The translations under genes and the position numbers were made by a program. This document shows positions 52,468 through 61,925 of a stretch of 64,000 nucleotides of DNA, piece by piece; position 1 is the stretch's first letter, and each line of letters starts with the position of its first letter. This stretch comes from Acidobacteriota bacterium (lineage in GTDB: Bacteria; Acidobacteriota; Thermoanaerobaculia; Multivoradales; JAHZIX01), in the NCBI GenBank assembly GCA_034211275.1, contig JAXHTF010000003.1, forward strand, positions 1 to 64,000, read 5' to 3'. Under the pieces are notes generated by a model, which did not search any database, had not been told where the DNA came from, and was given only the letters and a program-made list of their open reading frames with translations.

Positions 52468-53709
52468 ATGTCCAAACTGATCATGTCACCCCATACCTCG
52501 CCACTACGCCCATTGATGGGCGCACTGGCTGTCTTGCTGCTCGCCGCCTGTGCGGCCGAACCTCCTCCTGGAGCGGAAAACCGCTCACGGCCGGAATTGG
52601 TCAGTCTGAAAATGCTGGACCCGCCGTCTGGTCCTGGTGCACTGGCCCCCAACCTCGAGTTCCACTCGGGTGGTACAGCGCTGACCTGGCTCGAACCCAC
52701 GGAGAACGGCCACTCGCTCCGCCTGGCGAAGTTTCAGGGTGAAGCGTGGGGCCCGCCGGAGACCATCGCCTCGGGCGGTGGTTTCTTCGCCAACTGGGCG
52801 GACCTGCCGCAAGCGGTCGAGACGAGCGACGGCACGCTCTTCGCTCATTGGCTCGACAAGCTTGGAGAGGACACATATGCATACGGAGTCCAGCTAGCGC
52901 GGTCGGGGGACGGCGGCACCACTTGGCAAGAGTTGGGATGGCTGCATGACGATGCTTCGCCCACCGAGCATGGCTTCGTCTCCTATGCCGCGCTTCCTGA
53001 GGGCGAGGTGCAGGCGTTCTGGCTCGACGGACGTGCCATGCCGGCGGGCGGCGGCATGCATCTGCGGACGACACGGCTCGCTGGAGACGGCCCTGGCGCG
53101 AGCGCCTTGCTCGACGATCGAGTCTGCGAGTGCTGCGCCACCGATGCAGCACTCGCAGCGGGCGGCCCAGTGGTGGCGTATCGAGACCGCAGCGATTCGG
53201 AGATCCGCGATATCGCCGTCGTTCGCGCCACGGCCGATGGATGGAGCGAACCCACCGTGATCCACGACGACGGGTGGGAGATCTACGGCTGCCCGGTCAA
53301 CGGTCCGGCCATCGCCGCTGACGGTAAGCACATTGCCGTCGCTTGGTTCACGGCCGCCGAGGGGCAGGCCAAGGTCCAGGTGGCCCACTCCGCCGATGGT
53401 GGCGAGACCTTCGGTGCGCCCGTCCTAGTCGACGATGGCCAGCCGCTTGGGCGAGTCGATGTCGCGATGGCGCGAGATGGTCGTGCGGTCGTCAGCTGGT
53501 TGGGTAGTTCGGAAAGCGGAGCCGAGATTCGCTGGCGGCCGGTCTCGACAGAAGGAAAGGCAGGGCCGGTGCGGATTGTCTCGTCCACCACGACGAGCCG
53601 GACGGCAGGGGTACCTCGAATGGTGAGCAAAGGCGACAACCTGCTCTTCGTCTGGGTGGAGGACGGCGAGGCGCCCCGCCTGCGGGCTGGCCTGGTTCCG
53701 CTGTCGTGA
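52468..53709 (+). CDS. Lipoprotein with sialidase-like propeller
   Basis: Product of 413 residues. Lipobox 'LLLAACA' (Cys near 28) marks a lipoprotein. The rest repeats Asp-box-like 'S-x-D-G-G-x-T-W' turns ('RSGDGGTTWQEL', 'HSADGGETFGAP') of a beta-propeller, plus a 'RVCECCATDA' cluster of three Cys that may bind a metal. No catalytic sialidase residues were verified. Same operon as the permease. Confidence 0.7.
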   Translation: MSKLIMSPHTSPLRPLMGALAVLLLAACAAEPPPGAENRSRPELVSLKMLDPPSGPGALAPNLEFHSGGTALTWLEPTENGHSLRLAKFQGEAWGPPETIASGGGFFANWADLPQAVETSDGTLFAHWLDKLGEDTYAYGVQLARSGDGGTTWQELGWLHDDASPTEHGFVSYAALPEGEVQAFWLDGRAMPAGGGMHLRTTRLAGDGPGASALLDDRVCECCATDAALAAGGPVVAYRDRSDSEIRDIAVVRATADGWSEPTVIHDDGWEIYGCPVNGPAIAADGKHIAVAWFTAAEGQAKVQVAHSADGGETFGAPVLVDDGQPLGRVDVAMARDGRAVVSWLGSSESGAEIRWRPVSTEGKAGPVRIVSSTTTSRTAGVPRMVSKGDNLLFVWVEDGEAPRLRAGLVPLS

Positions 53710-53857
53710 GCTGCCCCATCCGCGGGCGGATGCCAATTCTCTCGTGGCTCTTGCACTCCGCCGCAGCCGTCCAGAATCAGGCTGCGCAACCGGCACCGCC
53801 TGAGGTTGGCACCGCGCTCAGCATCCTCGACTTAGGCCCCCCGGGAAACCCAACACC

Positions 53858-55684
53858 ATGCAGGATTTGCACTTGATAGCCGGGATCGGCCTAGCGATAT
53901 GCCTCGCCTTGGCGGCGCTGCTCGCGGCAGTCGGACTGTGGGCGGGGCTCTTCTCCTCCACCCGGGCACCAGAGAGTCCCCGCCTGATGCCCGACCGTCA
54001 TTCCCAGCTTATCGACCATTCGCGATGGTTGGCACAGCTGCGATGGGTCGCCGCAGGCTGTGTGTTCGTGCTGATCCTCCTTGCAGTCCCTCTATTCGAT
54101 CTGCTTCCGCTGTGGACTCTTCCTCGACTTCTTGCTTGGCTTCTGGTCCTGGTGGTGGCCAATGCCATTTTCAGCTGGCGAATCGAGCAGCAGAAGAGGC
54201 CAGAGCAGATGATGGCCCTCCAAGTCGGCCTCGATCTCGTGGTGCTGACCGGATTGCTGAATGCTTCGGGCGGCGTCGAAAATCCCCTCTATTTCGGCTA
54301 TGTATTTCCCATCATCGTGGGAGCCACGCTGCTTTCGGAGCGATACGCCTTCGCGCTCACCCTCTTCGGCTGCCTCTTGTTCTGCCTTCTGAGCGTGGGT
54401 GAAGCCCTGCACATTCTGCCGCACGTGACGCTGGATCTTTTTCCGCATTCGAACGCCGGAACGGCACACGCTTCTCACGACGCGAGCTTCGTCGCCGGCA
54501 AGAGTGTTTCCCTCGTGGTCCTCGTCCTGGTGTCTTCCTACCTCACCGCGCTCCTTCGCCGGCGCCTCCGAGAAAGTGAAGAAGCGGTCTCGAGATCGGC
54601 CCGCGAGGCGCGTCTCGAGCATGAGCGACTCGAAAGTATGGTGCAGGCCGCGGGCGTGGGCATGATCGTGGTCGAGCCGAGACTTCGCATTCGCTGGTTC
54701 AGCAGGAGGGCCAGTAGCTGGCTTGGCTGGTCGCAGGGCGTCATCGGCCAGCGCTGCCCACTCTTCGAAGCCGAAAACGGTTGTCGTGAATGCGTGGCTC
54801 TCGAGGCCTTGCAAACGGGTCGGCCAGCAGAATCCGAGCGGGAGCTCGCGAATGGCAACTCGGGTACTCGCTACTTTCGACACGCGGCGGAACCGGTTCG
54901 AGATCGCGGCGGTCGGGTCTTCCAGGTGGTCGAGCTGGTTGAAGACATCACGCGGCGAAAAGCCCTCGAGACAGAGGCCGTGCATGCTGGAAAGCTTTCG
55001 GTCCTAGGCCAGCTCGCGGCCGGCCTTGCGCACGAGATCGGTAACCCGATCGCTTCCTTGACGACTCGCCTCGAACGCATGGAACGCCGTCGCGACCAGG
55101 ATTTCATCGAGGAGAGTCTCACGGTGTTCCGGAGTCAGATCGAGCGCATCGGCCGCACCATTCGCAACGTCTCGGCGTTCTCCCGCCTGCCCCCACAAGA
55201 GAGGAGGCGATATCCGGTTAACGCGATCATCGTCGATGCTCTGGAGCTACTGCGCCTGGACCCGCGTGTTCGGCGGATCAAGTTCGAACAGCGACTGATC
55301 GAACCCTCCCCCGAGATTTTCGCCGTGCGAGATCAAATTTCACAAGTCATCTTGAATTTGCTTCTCAACTCCATCGAAGCCATTTCCGGCGACGGAACGA
55401 TTCGCATTGAATCGCGGCTCGAGAAAGGCCAGGTCATGGTCGACATCAGCGATACTGGTTCGGGGATCCCGCTCGAGCTCAAGAGTCAGGTCTTCGAACC
55501 TTTCATCACCACCAAGGCGGAGGGCGTAGGTCTCGGCCTGGCAATCACCAAGAGCTTGATTCAGGCGCATGGAGGCACGATCGACGTTGACAGTGAAGCG
55601 CAGCGTGGAACCTGCTTTTCCGTGACTCTGCCGCGAAGTGATACCGGGTCCTCAAAGAGTGCTGCTGCCGGAGTCGAGCGATGA
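53858..55684 (+). CDS. Membrane sensor histidine kinase
   Basis: Product of 608 residues. About six membrane helices; the loop 'GGVENPLYFGY' resembles the quinone-linked signature of RegB-type sensors, and a periplasmic loop near 185-210 has at least five His ('HILPHVTLDLFPHSNAGTAHASH') that could bind copper or silver. Then coiled coil, a PAS-like domain with 'CPLFEAENGCREC', and the kinase: 'GLAHEIGNP' (phospho-His), 'QVILNLLLNSIEA' (N box), 'DTGSGIP', 'GVGLGLAI'. Forms a pair with the next gene (ATGA overlap). Confidence 0.88.
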   Translation: MQDLHLIAGIGLAICLALAALLAAVGLWAGLFSSTRAPESPRLMPDRHSQLIDHSRWLAQLRWVAAGCVFVLILLAVPLFDLLPLWTLPRLLAWLLVLVVANAIFSWRIEQQKRPEQMMALQVGLDLVVLTGLLNASGGVENPLYFGYVFPIIVGATLLSERYAFALTLFGCLLFCLLSVGEALHILPHVTLDLFPHSNAGTAHASHDASFVAGKSVSLVVLVLVSSYLTALLRRRLRESEEAVSRSAREARLEHERLESMVQAAGVGMIVVEPRLRIRWFSRRASSWLGWSQGVIGQRCPLFEAENGCRECVALEALQTGRPAESERELANGNSGTRYFRHAAEPVRDRGGRVFQVVELVEDITRRKALETEAVHAGKLSVLGQLAAGLAHEIGNPIASLTTRLERMERRRDQDFIEESLTVFRSQIERIGRTIRNVSAFSRLPPQERRRYPVNAIIVDALELLRLDPRVRRIKFEQRLIEPSPEIFAVRDQISQVILNLLLNSIEAISGDGTIRIESRLEKGQVMVDISDTGSGIPLELKSQVFEPFITTKAEGVGLGLAITKSLIQAHGGTIDVDSEAQRGTCFSVTLPRSDTGSSKSAAAGVER

Positions 55685-57027
55685 AAGCACACCTCTTGAT
55701 CATCGATGATGAACCTATTTTCCGCGAAGATCTCGCCAGCCTGCTGAGGGACGAAGGCTACCAGTGCAGGACGGCCGCCGACGGGGAAGCGGGTCTCGAG
55801 GCGGTCCGAATCGACGAGCCTGACCTGGTGGTCTGTGATCTCTCGATGCCCGGCATGGATGGAGTCGGGGTCGTCGATCATCTGGCCACGGAACATCCTG
55901 ATGTCGCAGTCTTGCTCGCGACCGCACACGGTTCGCTGGAAAGCGCGCTCACCGCTTTCCGCAAGGGGGTGGCGGATTACCTGCTCAAACCACTCAATCA
56001 TCAAGAGTTGCTGGTCAAGATCAACCGCTGTCTCGAAAAGCGAAAGCTCGATCGCGAGGTCCGGTTTCTGCGCCGACAAGTATCCCAAGCCGACGAGGGA
56101 ACTCGACTGATCGGAGGGAGCGCTTCGATCGAGAAGGTTCGCAAGCTGATTCGTCACGTCGCGCCGACCGACACCTCTGTGCTCGTGACCGGGGAAACGG
56201 GCACTGGAAAAGAGGTCGTAGCCCGGTCGATCCACGAGCTCGGTTCCGGTCTCGACGCTCCCTTCGTGGCGGTGAATTGCGCGGCTCTTCCTCGCGAGTT
56301 GATGGAGAGCGAGCTCTTCGGGCACCGCAGGGGGGCCTTCAGCGGCGCGATCCGAGACAAGCCGGGCATGTTCGAGCTGGCCTCCGGAGGCAGTCTGTTC
56401 CTGGATGAGATCGGCGAGCTACCCCTCGAGCTTCAGCCAAAGCTGCTGCGCGCCCTCGAGCAGCGCGAAGTCATGCCGATTGGCGGCGTGCGGCCGATTC
56501 CGACGCGGCTGCGCTTGATTACAGCGACCCATCGGAACCTCCAGGAACGCGTGCAATCCGGTGAGTTCCGCCAGGATCTCTACTACCGGATCAGGGTGAT
56601 GGAGATTGCACTGCCTGCGCTGCGAGAACATCGCTCGGACATACCGGGGTTGATCGAGCATTTGTTGGTTCGGATCAACGCCCGTCTGAAAAAGCATGTT
56701 CTCGGGGTCGACGAAGCAGCCCTACGAGTCCTCATGGCTGCTGATTGGCCGGGCAACGTCCGCGAGCTGGAGAATGCACTCGAGCGAGCGGTTCTGCTGG
56801 CCGAAGGGCAGATTCTCGGGCTGGGGGACTTACCCGAGGACCTCGTCAGCTCTGACACCGACGTCGAAGCATCGCAGGAATTGAGGACAGCCGTTCGGGC
56901 CTACGAGAGAGAGCACATCCAGAGAGTCCTGGCGGCGACAGGCGGCAATCGAGAGGAAGCGGCACGTCTTCTTGGGATCAATCCATCAACGCTCTACCGG
57001 CGGCTCCAGCGGCCGGGCCTCGATTGA
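55681..57027 (+). CDS. Sigma-54-dependent response regulator
   Basis: Product of 448 residues. Receiver domain (phospho-acceptor Asp53 in 'VCDLSMPGMDG'), AAA+ domain with Walker A 'GETGTGKE' (171-178), the sigma-54 contact loop 'GAFSGA' (218-223; usual form GAFTGA) and 'GSLFLDEIGEL', and a Fis-type DNA-binding end ('GGNREEAARLLGINPSTLYRRL'). Should activate sigma-54 promoters such as 57348-57363, directly downstream. Confidence 0.92.
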   Translation: MKAHLLIIDDEPIFREDLASLLRDEGYQCRTAADGEAGLEAVRIDEPDLVVCDLSMPGMDGVGVVDHLATEHPDVAVLLATAHGSLESALTAFRKGVADYLLKPLNHQELLVKINRCLEKRKLDREVRFLRRQVSQADEGTRLIGGSASIEKVRKLIRHVAPTDTSVLVTGETGTGKEVVARSIHELGSGLDAPFVAVNCAALPRELMESELFGHRRGAFSGAIRDKPGMFELASGGSLFLDEIGELPLELQPKLLRALEQREVMPIGGVRPIPTRLRLITATHRNLQERVQSGEFRQDLYYRIRVMEIALPALREHRSDIPGLIEHLLVRINARLKKHVLGVDEAALRVLMAADWPGNVRELENALERAVLLAEGQILGLGDLPEDLVSSDTDVEASQELRTAVRAYEREHIQRVLAATGGNREEAARLLGINPSTLYRRLQRPGLD

Positions 57028-57098
57028 CGCCTTCGTTGGCGTCACTGGCTCTGACGCCCTCGAGCTTTTGCGCGAACGAGAGCCGATTTCGCCACCGC

Positions 57099-57114
57099 CT
57101 TGCACGATTGCAAG
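57099..57114. promoter_or_regulatory. Putative enhancer palindrome 1
   Basis: CTTGCACGATTGCAAG, inverted repeat with 6-bp arms, about 270 bases before the inferred start point of the 57348 promoter. It matches the second site in 13 of 16 positions. Confidence 0.7.
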
Positions 57115-57247
57115 CTGACGGGAGCACGAGCGGGCGGATCTGTGCGGCGAGGCGGGTGGAGCGCCGAATCCTCAGAGAGTACCCCTCGCGCTGGGGCGCC
57201 GGACCCACGAATAGGTTGCACCGCTGCGAGTCGTCTGCCGAGCTTGT

Positions 57248-57263
57248 CTTGCGCCAATGCAAG
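57248..57263. promoter_or_regulatory. Putative enhancer palindrome 2
   Basis: CTTGCGCCAATGCAAG, same shape as the first site, about 118 bases upstream of the inferred start: a normal distance for a sigma-54 activator. A shorter dyad, CTTGCCGCGGGCAAG at 57317-57331, may be a third but is very close to the promoter. Confidence 0.72.
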
Positions 57264-57347
57264 AGTCTGCTTCCCGGCGCGCCTTCTCCCAACTCCGAGA
57301 ACGCGGCTTGCCGGGACTTGCCGCGGGCAAGAGGGTATCCCAGCACA

Positions 57348-57363
57348 TGGCACGTGCTTTGCT
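57348..57363 (+). promoter_or_regulatory. Perfect sigma-54 promoter
   Basis: TGGCACGTGCTTTGCT matches the -24/-12 consensus TGGCACG-N4-TTGCW at every specified base. It lies 25 bases before the ATG at 57389 and 320 bases after the sigma-54 activator gene, so transcription of 57389 onward through the CusCBA-type genes should depend on that activator. Confidence 0.9.
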
Positions 57364-57388
57364 CTAGGTCTCTCTATGGTGGTAGTGC

Positions 57389-57742
57389 ATGGTGCGAGAC
57401 ACGGACATCGACAAGCAGGCCAGTCGGCTGATCAAGGCCCTACAGCCTACCTTGCGCCACCACCTCGGTCTCGAGGGTCTGGAGAGACAGTTTGTGACCG
57501 AGCTTTATTGGCGGCTCCGTCAAACACTCGTCGATTGCGGTGGATTGGCTGCGAGATCGAACGAGCGCCCAGTCGACCCGCAGAAGCTCACCCTCGATGT
57601 CTATCTCACGGCAGCGACGTGCCTAGAGGGAAGCAAGGTCACACCCGATCTGCTCAGTACCTTGAGCAAGACCATAGAGCAAGCCATCGAAGAGTTCTCG
57701 AACACTCGAGAAAGAATGACTGAAGAGGAAGATCTCTCATGA
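57389..57742 (+). CDS. Small cytosolic protein, first gene of efflux operon
   Basis: Product of 117 residues, charged and helical ('LIKALQPTLRHHLGLEGLERQFV'), without signal peptide. No family recognised. First gene behind the sigma-54 promoter; ATGA overlap with the next gene. Confidence 0.65.
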   Translation: MVRDTDIDKQASRLIKALQPTLRHHLGLEGLERQFVTELYWRLRQTLVDCGGLAARSNERPVDPQKLTLDVYLTAATCLEGSKVTPDLLSTLSKTIEQAIEEFSNTRERMTEEEDLS

Positions 57743-58206
57743 AAACACTAAGGATGTGTCAGCACGCGGCGTTCATCGGCTTGATAATCGCCATTTCAAC
57801 GTCGGCCAGCCTGAGCGCCGGAGAGGTGGCCGAGCAGAAGGCACCGACTGGCAAGATGGAAAGCTGCAAGGCGCTGATGGAGCAACATCGTGCTTCGATG
57901 TCAGCGAGCCGCGGCGCGGATGGCCGCCTTCAGGCCCTTGTCGATGTCATAGACGAGGCCGAAGGCCAGGCCCGGACCGATGCCTTGGTGGCTGCCGTGA
58001 AGGAGCTGGCAGCTCAGCATCGCCAGACGCGCTCCATGATGAGCATGGAAACCAAAAAGCAGAGCCACATGATGGCTCATATGCGCGACGGCACGAAGAT
58101 GCCCGCTTGCCCGATGATGCAAGAAATGGCGGCGCAAGAGGTGGCGCCGGCGGACTCCGGCGAAAGCGATGTCTCGGAAGGGCACGAGGAGCACCACGAC
58201 CTTTGA
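57739..58206 (+). CDS. Exported Met/His-rich small protein
   Basis: Product of 155 residues with a signal peptide. C-terminal half is rich in Met and His ('MMSMETKKQSHMMAHMRDG', 'ACPMMQEMAAQE', 'HEEHHDL'), as in periplasmic copper/silver binders. No named family. Confidence 0.65.
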   Translation: MKTLRMCQHAAFIGLIIAISTSASLSAGEVAEQKAPTGKMESCKALMEQHRASMSASRGADGRLQALVDVIDEAEGQARTDALVAAVKELAAQHRQTRSMMSMETKKQSHMMAHMRDGTKMPACPMMQEMAAQEVAPADSGESDVSEGHEEHHDL

Positions 58207-58288
58207 TGCCAGGTGCTTGAAATGTCTCGTCACGGCACCGCCCGGGAGCGACCCGATCGACTCATCAACCAGGGACTTGGAAAGATAA

Positions 58289-58771
58289 ATGAGAGTGACT
58301 TTACCAGTCTGTCGAAACACGTCGTTGCTCGTGGCAGCGTTAACCGCTCTGGCATTTTCCACCTCGCTGCTCGGCGACGAGGTCGATTGGGCGGCCGGCG
58401 AGTTCGCCGGTTCCCAGGAAGAGGTCGAAATGCTCATGGCCTACAACCGATCCATCTCGCTCACCGAGCCTCAGGAGACCATTCGCACGCAGGCCCTCGA
58501 AACGATCCCAGCTCCATGTTGCAGCTAGCATTCAGCCGCGACCTGCTGCTGCGAGTCCAACTTGACTCGCTTCATCGGGGGGCTGGCCAAATTTCTCATC
58601 ACGCGGCGAGGGGCTTCCGTGGAAGTCGTCCGCAAGGCAGCCACGGCCTGGATCGCGGAGCTCAATCCAGAGGGCTTCTCGGGCGACGCGTGTTTCTCCG
58701 GCGGCTGCAACAAGCCGTTCTCTGAAGGCGGGTGCGGCGGGATGAGCGAGAAGCGTCTCAAGTTTCGCTAG
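58289..58771 (+). pseudogene. Exported Cys-rich protein with in-frame TAG
   Basis: Two segments lie in one frame, separated only by a TAG at 58526-58528. Before it: signal peptide and 'IPAPCCS'. After it: 'HSAATCCCESNLTRFIGGLAKFLI' region and 'FSGDACFSGGCNKPF...GCGGM'. From memory, homologues run through this point as one protein ('CCS-x-x-AATCCC'), so a single nonsense change, a sequencing error, or read-through would explain it. The Cys content suggests metal or disulfide function. Confidence 0.7.
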
Positions 58772-58817
58772 CGCTCCTCCTTCCAACCAGCGCAAGCCTC
58801 CACTAAGGAGCGCCAGG

Positions 58818-59156
58818 ATGAAATTGATCAAAGCTTTCATCAGGAAAAACAGAGTCGATGACGTATTGCTGGGTCTGCAAGAGGCCGGTGCCGCTGGCGC
58901 GACGGTTTCACACGTCCACGGCGTCGGATACGGCTTCAGACGTCACCTCGGCGGGCTTGCCCCCAACGATCTTTCAAAGACCGAAGAAGCTCTAAAGGTC
59001 GAAGTCGTCTGTCGATCTCAACAGGTCGATGACCTTTTGGAGACACTAGTGAGGTCCGCTCGTACCGGATTCGCAGGGGATGGCATCGTCTTCGTCACCA
59101 ACGTGGAGCGGGTTAGGAAGATCCGCAATGGAAACGAAGGTCACGATGCTCTCTAG
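58818..59156 (+). CDS. PII-like regulatory protein in efflux operon
   Basis: Product of 112 residues with the PII fold start 'MKLIKAFIRKNRVDDVLLGLQEAG' region and the end 'GDGIVFVTNVERVRKIR'. The T loop lacks the 'RGAEY' uridylylation motif. PII relatives near heavy-metal pumps are known and may tune the pump. Overlaps the next gene. Confidence 0.82.
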   Translation: MKLIKAFIRKNRVDDVLLGLQEAGAAGATVSHVHGVGYGFRRHLGGLAPNDLSKTEEALKVEVVCRSQQVDDLLETLVRSARTGFAGDGIVFVTNVERVRKIRNGNEGHDAL

Positions 59157-60528
59157 GAAAGTGGAATCGAGATCGACATACTTCAGATGGACTTTGCCTT
59201 GGATCCGCTTCGGCGTTTGGCTCCTGGTCGGGTTTGGGCTGACGCAACCGCTGGTGCTCTCTGCTTCGTCCCCTGCTCGACCGACGGACCCACAACGACC
59301 CGATGATCAGGCCCAAGGGCAGGCCCTCGACGAGCTTCTCGCCGACGCCGCACGATTCAATCCGCGACTTCGAGCCGCCTACGACCGCTGGCAGGCGGCG
59401 CTCGAGAGGATCGAGCAGGCCGACGTGCTACCTGATCCGCAGGCCCACTTCGCCTATTTCATCGAATCGGTGGAGACGCGAGTCGGCCCCCAGGAGCAGA
59501 AGCTCGGCGTGACCCAGAAGGTGCCGTGGCCGTCGAAGCTAGGGCTTCGCCTGGAGGTCGCGGTCGAGGCCGCGCGTGTCGCCGAGCAGCGCTACCAGGT
59601 GATCAAGCTGCGGCTCTTCTATGACATCAAGGACGCCTACTACGAGCTCTACTATCTGGCTCGAGCGATCTCCATCACCGAAGACAACATCGCTCTTCTC
59701 GGGCACCTGGAAAGCGTGGCCCAGGCCAATTTCATGGTCGGCGCCCCGGTTTCCGGTGTCGTCAAGGCCCAGCTCGAGCTGGGCAAGCTCGATGACCGGC
59801 TCCGCACCCTCCAGGATCTCCGCGAGCCCGCCCTCGCCCGCTTGAATGCCGCGCTCGGCCGTCCAGCCGACGCGCCCGTTCGCTGGCCGGAGCGTGTGCC
59901 GGACCGGGAGCTCGAGCTGGAAGATCAGCTCGTCTTCGAATCCCTGACCGAGCGCAATCCTGAGCTGCTCGCCCTCGACCACGAGATCGAGCGCACTAGC
60001 AAGGCGATCGCCCTGGCGCGGACGGCCTTCCGGCCTGACTTCAATTTTGGTCTCGACTGGGTTTCAACCGGGGACGCGATCAATCCCGCACTCCCTGGCA
60101 GCGGGCAGGATCCCCTGGTGGCCAGGGTCTCGGTGACCCTGCCGATCTGGAGGTCCAAGTACCGATCCGCCGTGCGCGAGGCCGAGCGGCGACGCGGGGC
60201 CGCACGCGGCGCTCGGGCCGATGCGGAATTCGGCCTCGAAGCCCGGGTCGAGCTGGCGCTCTTCCGATTCCATGATGCCGAACGAAAGATCGATCTCTAC
60301 CGCGACACCCTGGTGCCGCTTTCCGAAGCCTCCCTCGAGGTCGCCCAGCAGGCCTACGAAGCAGGCAAGGAGGACTTCCTCGACGTGATCGACGCGCAGC
60401 GACAACTGCTCGAGCTTCAGCTCGCCCTCGAGCGCAGCCTCGCCTTTCGAGAACAGCGCCTGGCCGAGGTCGAGATGCTGGCGGGCCGGCCGCTCGCCGG
60501 CGGAGCTTCCCAAGGAGACCCACCATGA
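59128..60528 (+). CDS. TolC/CusC-type outer membrane efflux protein
   Basis: Product of 466 residues. N-terminal signal region, then two long helical hairpins typical of TolC channels ('RLRAAYDRWQAALERI', 'QLELGKLDDRLRTLQDL', 'EAGKEDFLDVIDAQRQLLELQ'). Forms the outer channel of the pump. ATG 59128 is preferred (AGGAAG upstream) over 59146. Confidence 0.87.
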   Translation: METKVTMLSRKVESRSTYFRWTLPWIRFGVWLLVGFGLTQPLVLSASSPARPTDPQRPDDQAQGQALDELLADAARFNPRLRAAYDRWQAALERIEQADVLPDPQAHFAYFIESVETRVGPQEQKLGVTQKVPWPSKLGLRLEVAVEAARVAEQRYQVIKLRLFYDIKDAYYELYYLARAISITEDNIALLGHLESVAQANFMVGAPVSGVVKAQLELGKLDDRLRTLQDLREPALARLNAALGRPADAPVRWPERVPDRELELEDQLVFESLTERNPELLALDHEIERTSKAIALARTAFRPDFNFGLDWVSTGDAINPALPGSGQDPLVARVSVTLPIWRSKYRSAVREAERRRGAARGARADAEFGLEARVELALFRFHDAERKIDLYRDTLVPLSEASLEVAQQAYEAGKEDFLDVIDAQRQLLELQLALERSLAFREQRLAEVEMLAGRPLAGGASQGDPP

Positions 60529-61925
60529 AGAAACAGATGGGCGCCTTCGCGGCGGTCTTCTTGACCGCGCTCGCTCTCGGTTACGCCCTGCGCGGCGGCT
60601 CGCCGGCGACCGATCCGTCGCATGGCGTCGCGACACCGTCCCAGGCGACGACGCCCGGCGCCGAGAGCGCGCATGCATCTCACGGCGGCGCCGATGATCT
60701 CGGGCCGCGCGGGATTCGGCTGACGCCGGCCGCCGAGAAGCTCGCCGAAATCCAGACCCGTGTCGTCGAGCGCAAGATGGTCGGCGCCGAGGTCCGCATG
60801 GTGGGCAAGCTAGCCTACGACGAAACCCGTCTGGCCTACATCTCGGCCTACGTCCCGGGCAGGCTCGATCGTCTCTACATCGACTTCACCGGCGCACCGG
60901 TCAATAAGGGAGACCATCTCGTCTACCTCTACAGTCCGGAGCTGCTGGCCGCCCAAGAAGAGCTGATCCAGGCCATCCGGACAGCCAAGAGCCTCCAAAA
61001 AAGCAACGTCACGGTACTTCGCGACCGGGTCCAGACGACCGTCGAGTCGTCTCGGGAAAAGCTTCGTCTCTGGGGCTTGACTACCGAGCAGATCGCCGAC
61101 ATCGAGGCGCGCGGAGTGCCCCAGGAGCATCTCACGATCTACTCGCCGATGACCGGCATCGTGATTCACAAGAACGCTCAGGAGGGCATGTACGTCCAGA
61201 CCGGCACACGCATCTACACGATCGCCGACCTCTCCCACCTGTGGGTCCTGCTCGACGCCTATGAATCCGACCTCGAGTGGCTGCGCTACGCCCAGAGGGT
61301 CGACCTCGAGGTCGAGGCCTATCCGGGCGAGGCGTTTCGCGGACGGATTTCGTTCATCGACCCGGTGCTCGACCCGACCACTCGCACCGTCAAGGTGCGG
61401 GTCCAGGTCGAGAACCCGCACGGCCGCCTCAAGCCGGAGATGTTCGTGCGCGCCGTGGTCGAGCCGCAGCTGACCGCCGGCGGCAAGGTGACCAGCGCCG
61501 ATCTCGTCGGCAAGTGGATCAGCCCGATGCACCCCGAGATCATCCGGCCACGGCCGGGAACCTGCCCGATCTGCGGCACCCCCCTGGTGCGGGCCGAATC
61601 GCTCGGCTACGTCGACGAGGGTGCGGGCTCCGACGAGCCGCCGCTAGTGATTCCGGCCTCGGCACCGCTGCTCACCGGCAAGCGGGCGGTGGTCTACGTG
61701 CAGCTGCCGGATCGGCCGGGGGTCTACGAGGGACGCGAGGTGAGGCTCGGTCCGCGGGCGGGTGGCTACTACCTCGTCGAGGAAGGGTTGCACGAGGGTG
61801 AAAGGGTCGTGGTCAACGGTAACTTCAAGCTCGACAGCGCGCTGCAGATCCGGGCCAAGCCGAGCATGATGAACCCGGAAGGCGGTGGCCCGGCGCCCGC
61901 CCACGCCCACGGTGGTGACTCGTGA
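60525..61925 (+). CDS. cusB: CusB-type periplasmic adaptor
   Basis: Product of 466 residues: N-terminal anchor, lipoyl/hairpin adaptor regions and a heavy-metal-binding insert with 'MHPEIIRPRPGTCPICG' (about 336-352). Links pump and outer channel. ATGA overlap with the channel gene; its stop overlaps the pump GTG. Confidence 0.9.
   Translation: MKKQMGAFAAVFLTALALGYALRGGSPATDPSHGVATPSQATTPGAESAHASHGGADDLGPRGIRLTPAAEKLAEIQTRVVERKMVGAEVRMVGKLAYDETRLAYISAYVPGRLDRLYIDFTGAPVNKGDHLVYLYSPELLAAQEELIQAIRTAKSLQKSNVTVLRDRVQTTVESSREKLRLWGLTTEQIADIEARGVPQEHLTIYSPMTGIVIHKNAQEGMYVQTGTRIYTIADLSHLWVLLDAYESDLEWLRYAQRVDLEVEAYPGEAFRGRISFIDPVLDPTTRTVKVRVQVENPHGRLKPEMFVRAVVEPQLTAGGKVTSADLVGKWISPMHPEIIRPRPGTCPICGTPLVRAESLGYVDEGAGSDEPPLVIPASAPLLTGKRAVVYVQLPDRPGVYEGREVRLGPRAGGYYLVEEGLHEGERVVVNGNFKLDSALQIRAKPSMMNPEGGGPAPAHAHGGDS

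Noticed and set aside
57317-57331. Third enhancer palindrome CTTGCCGCGGGCAAG
   Set aside because: One base shorter than the two good sites and too close to the promoter to be sure; GC-rich chance dyads are common here.
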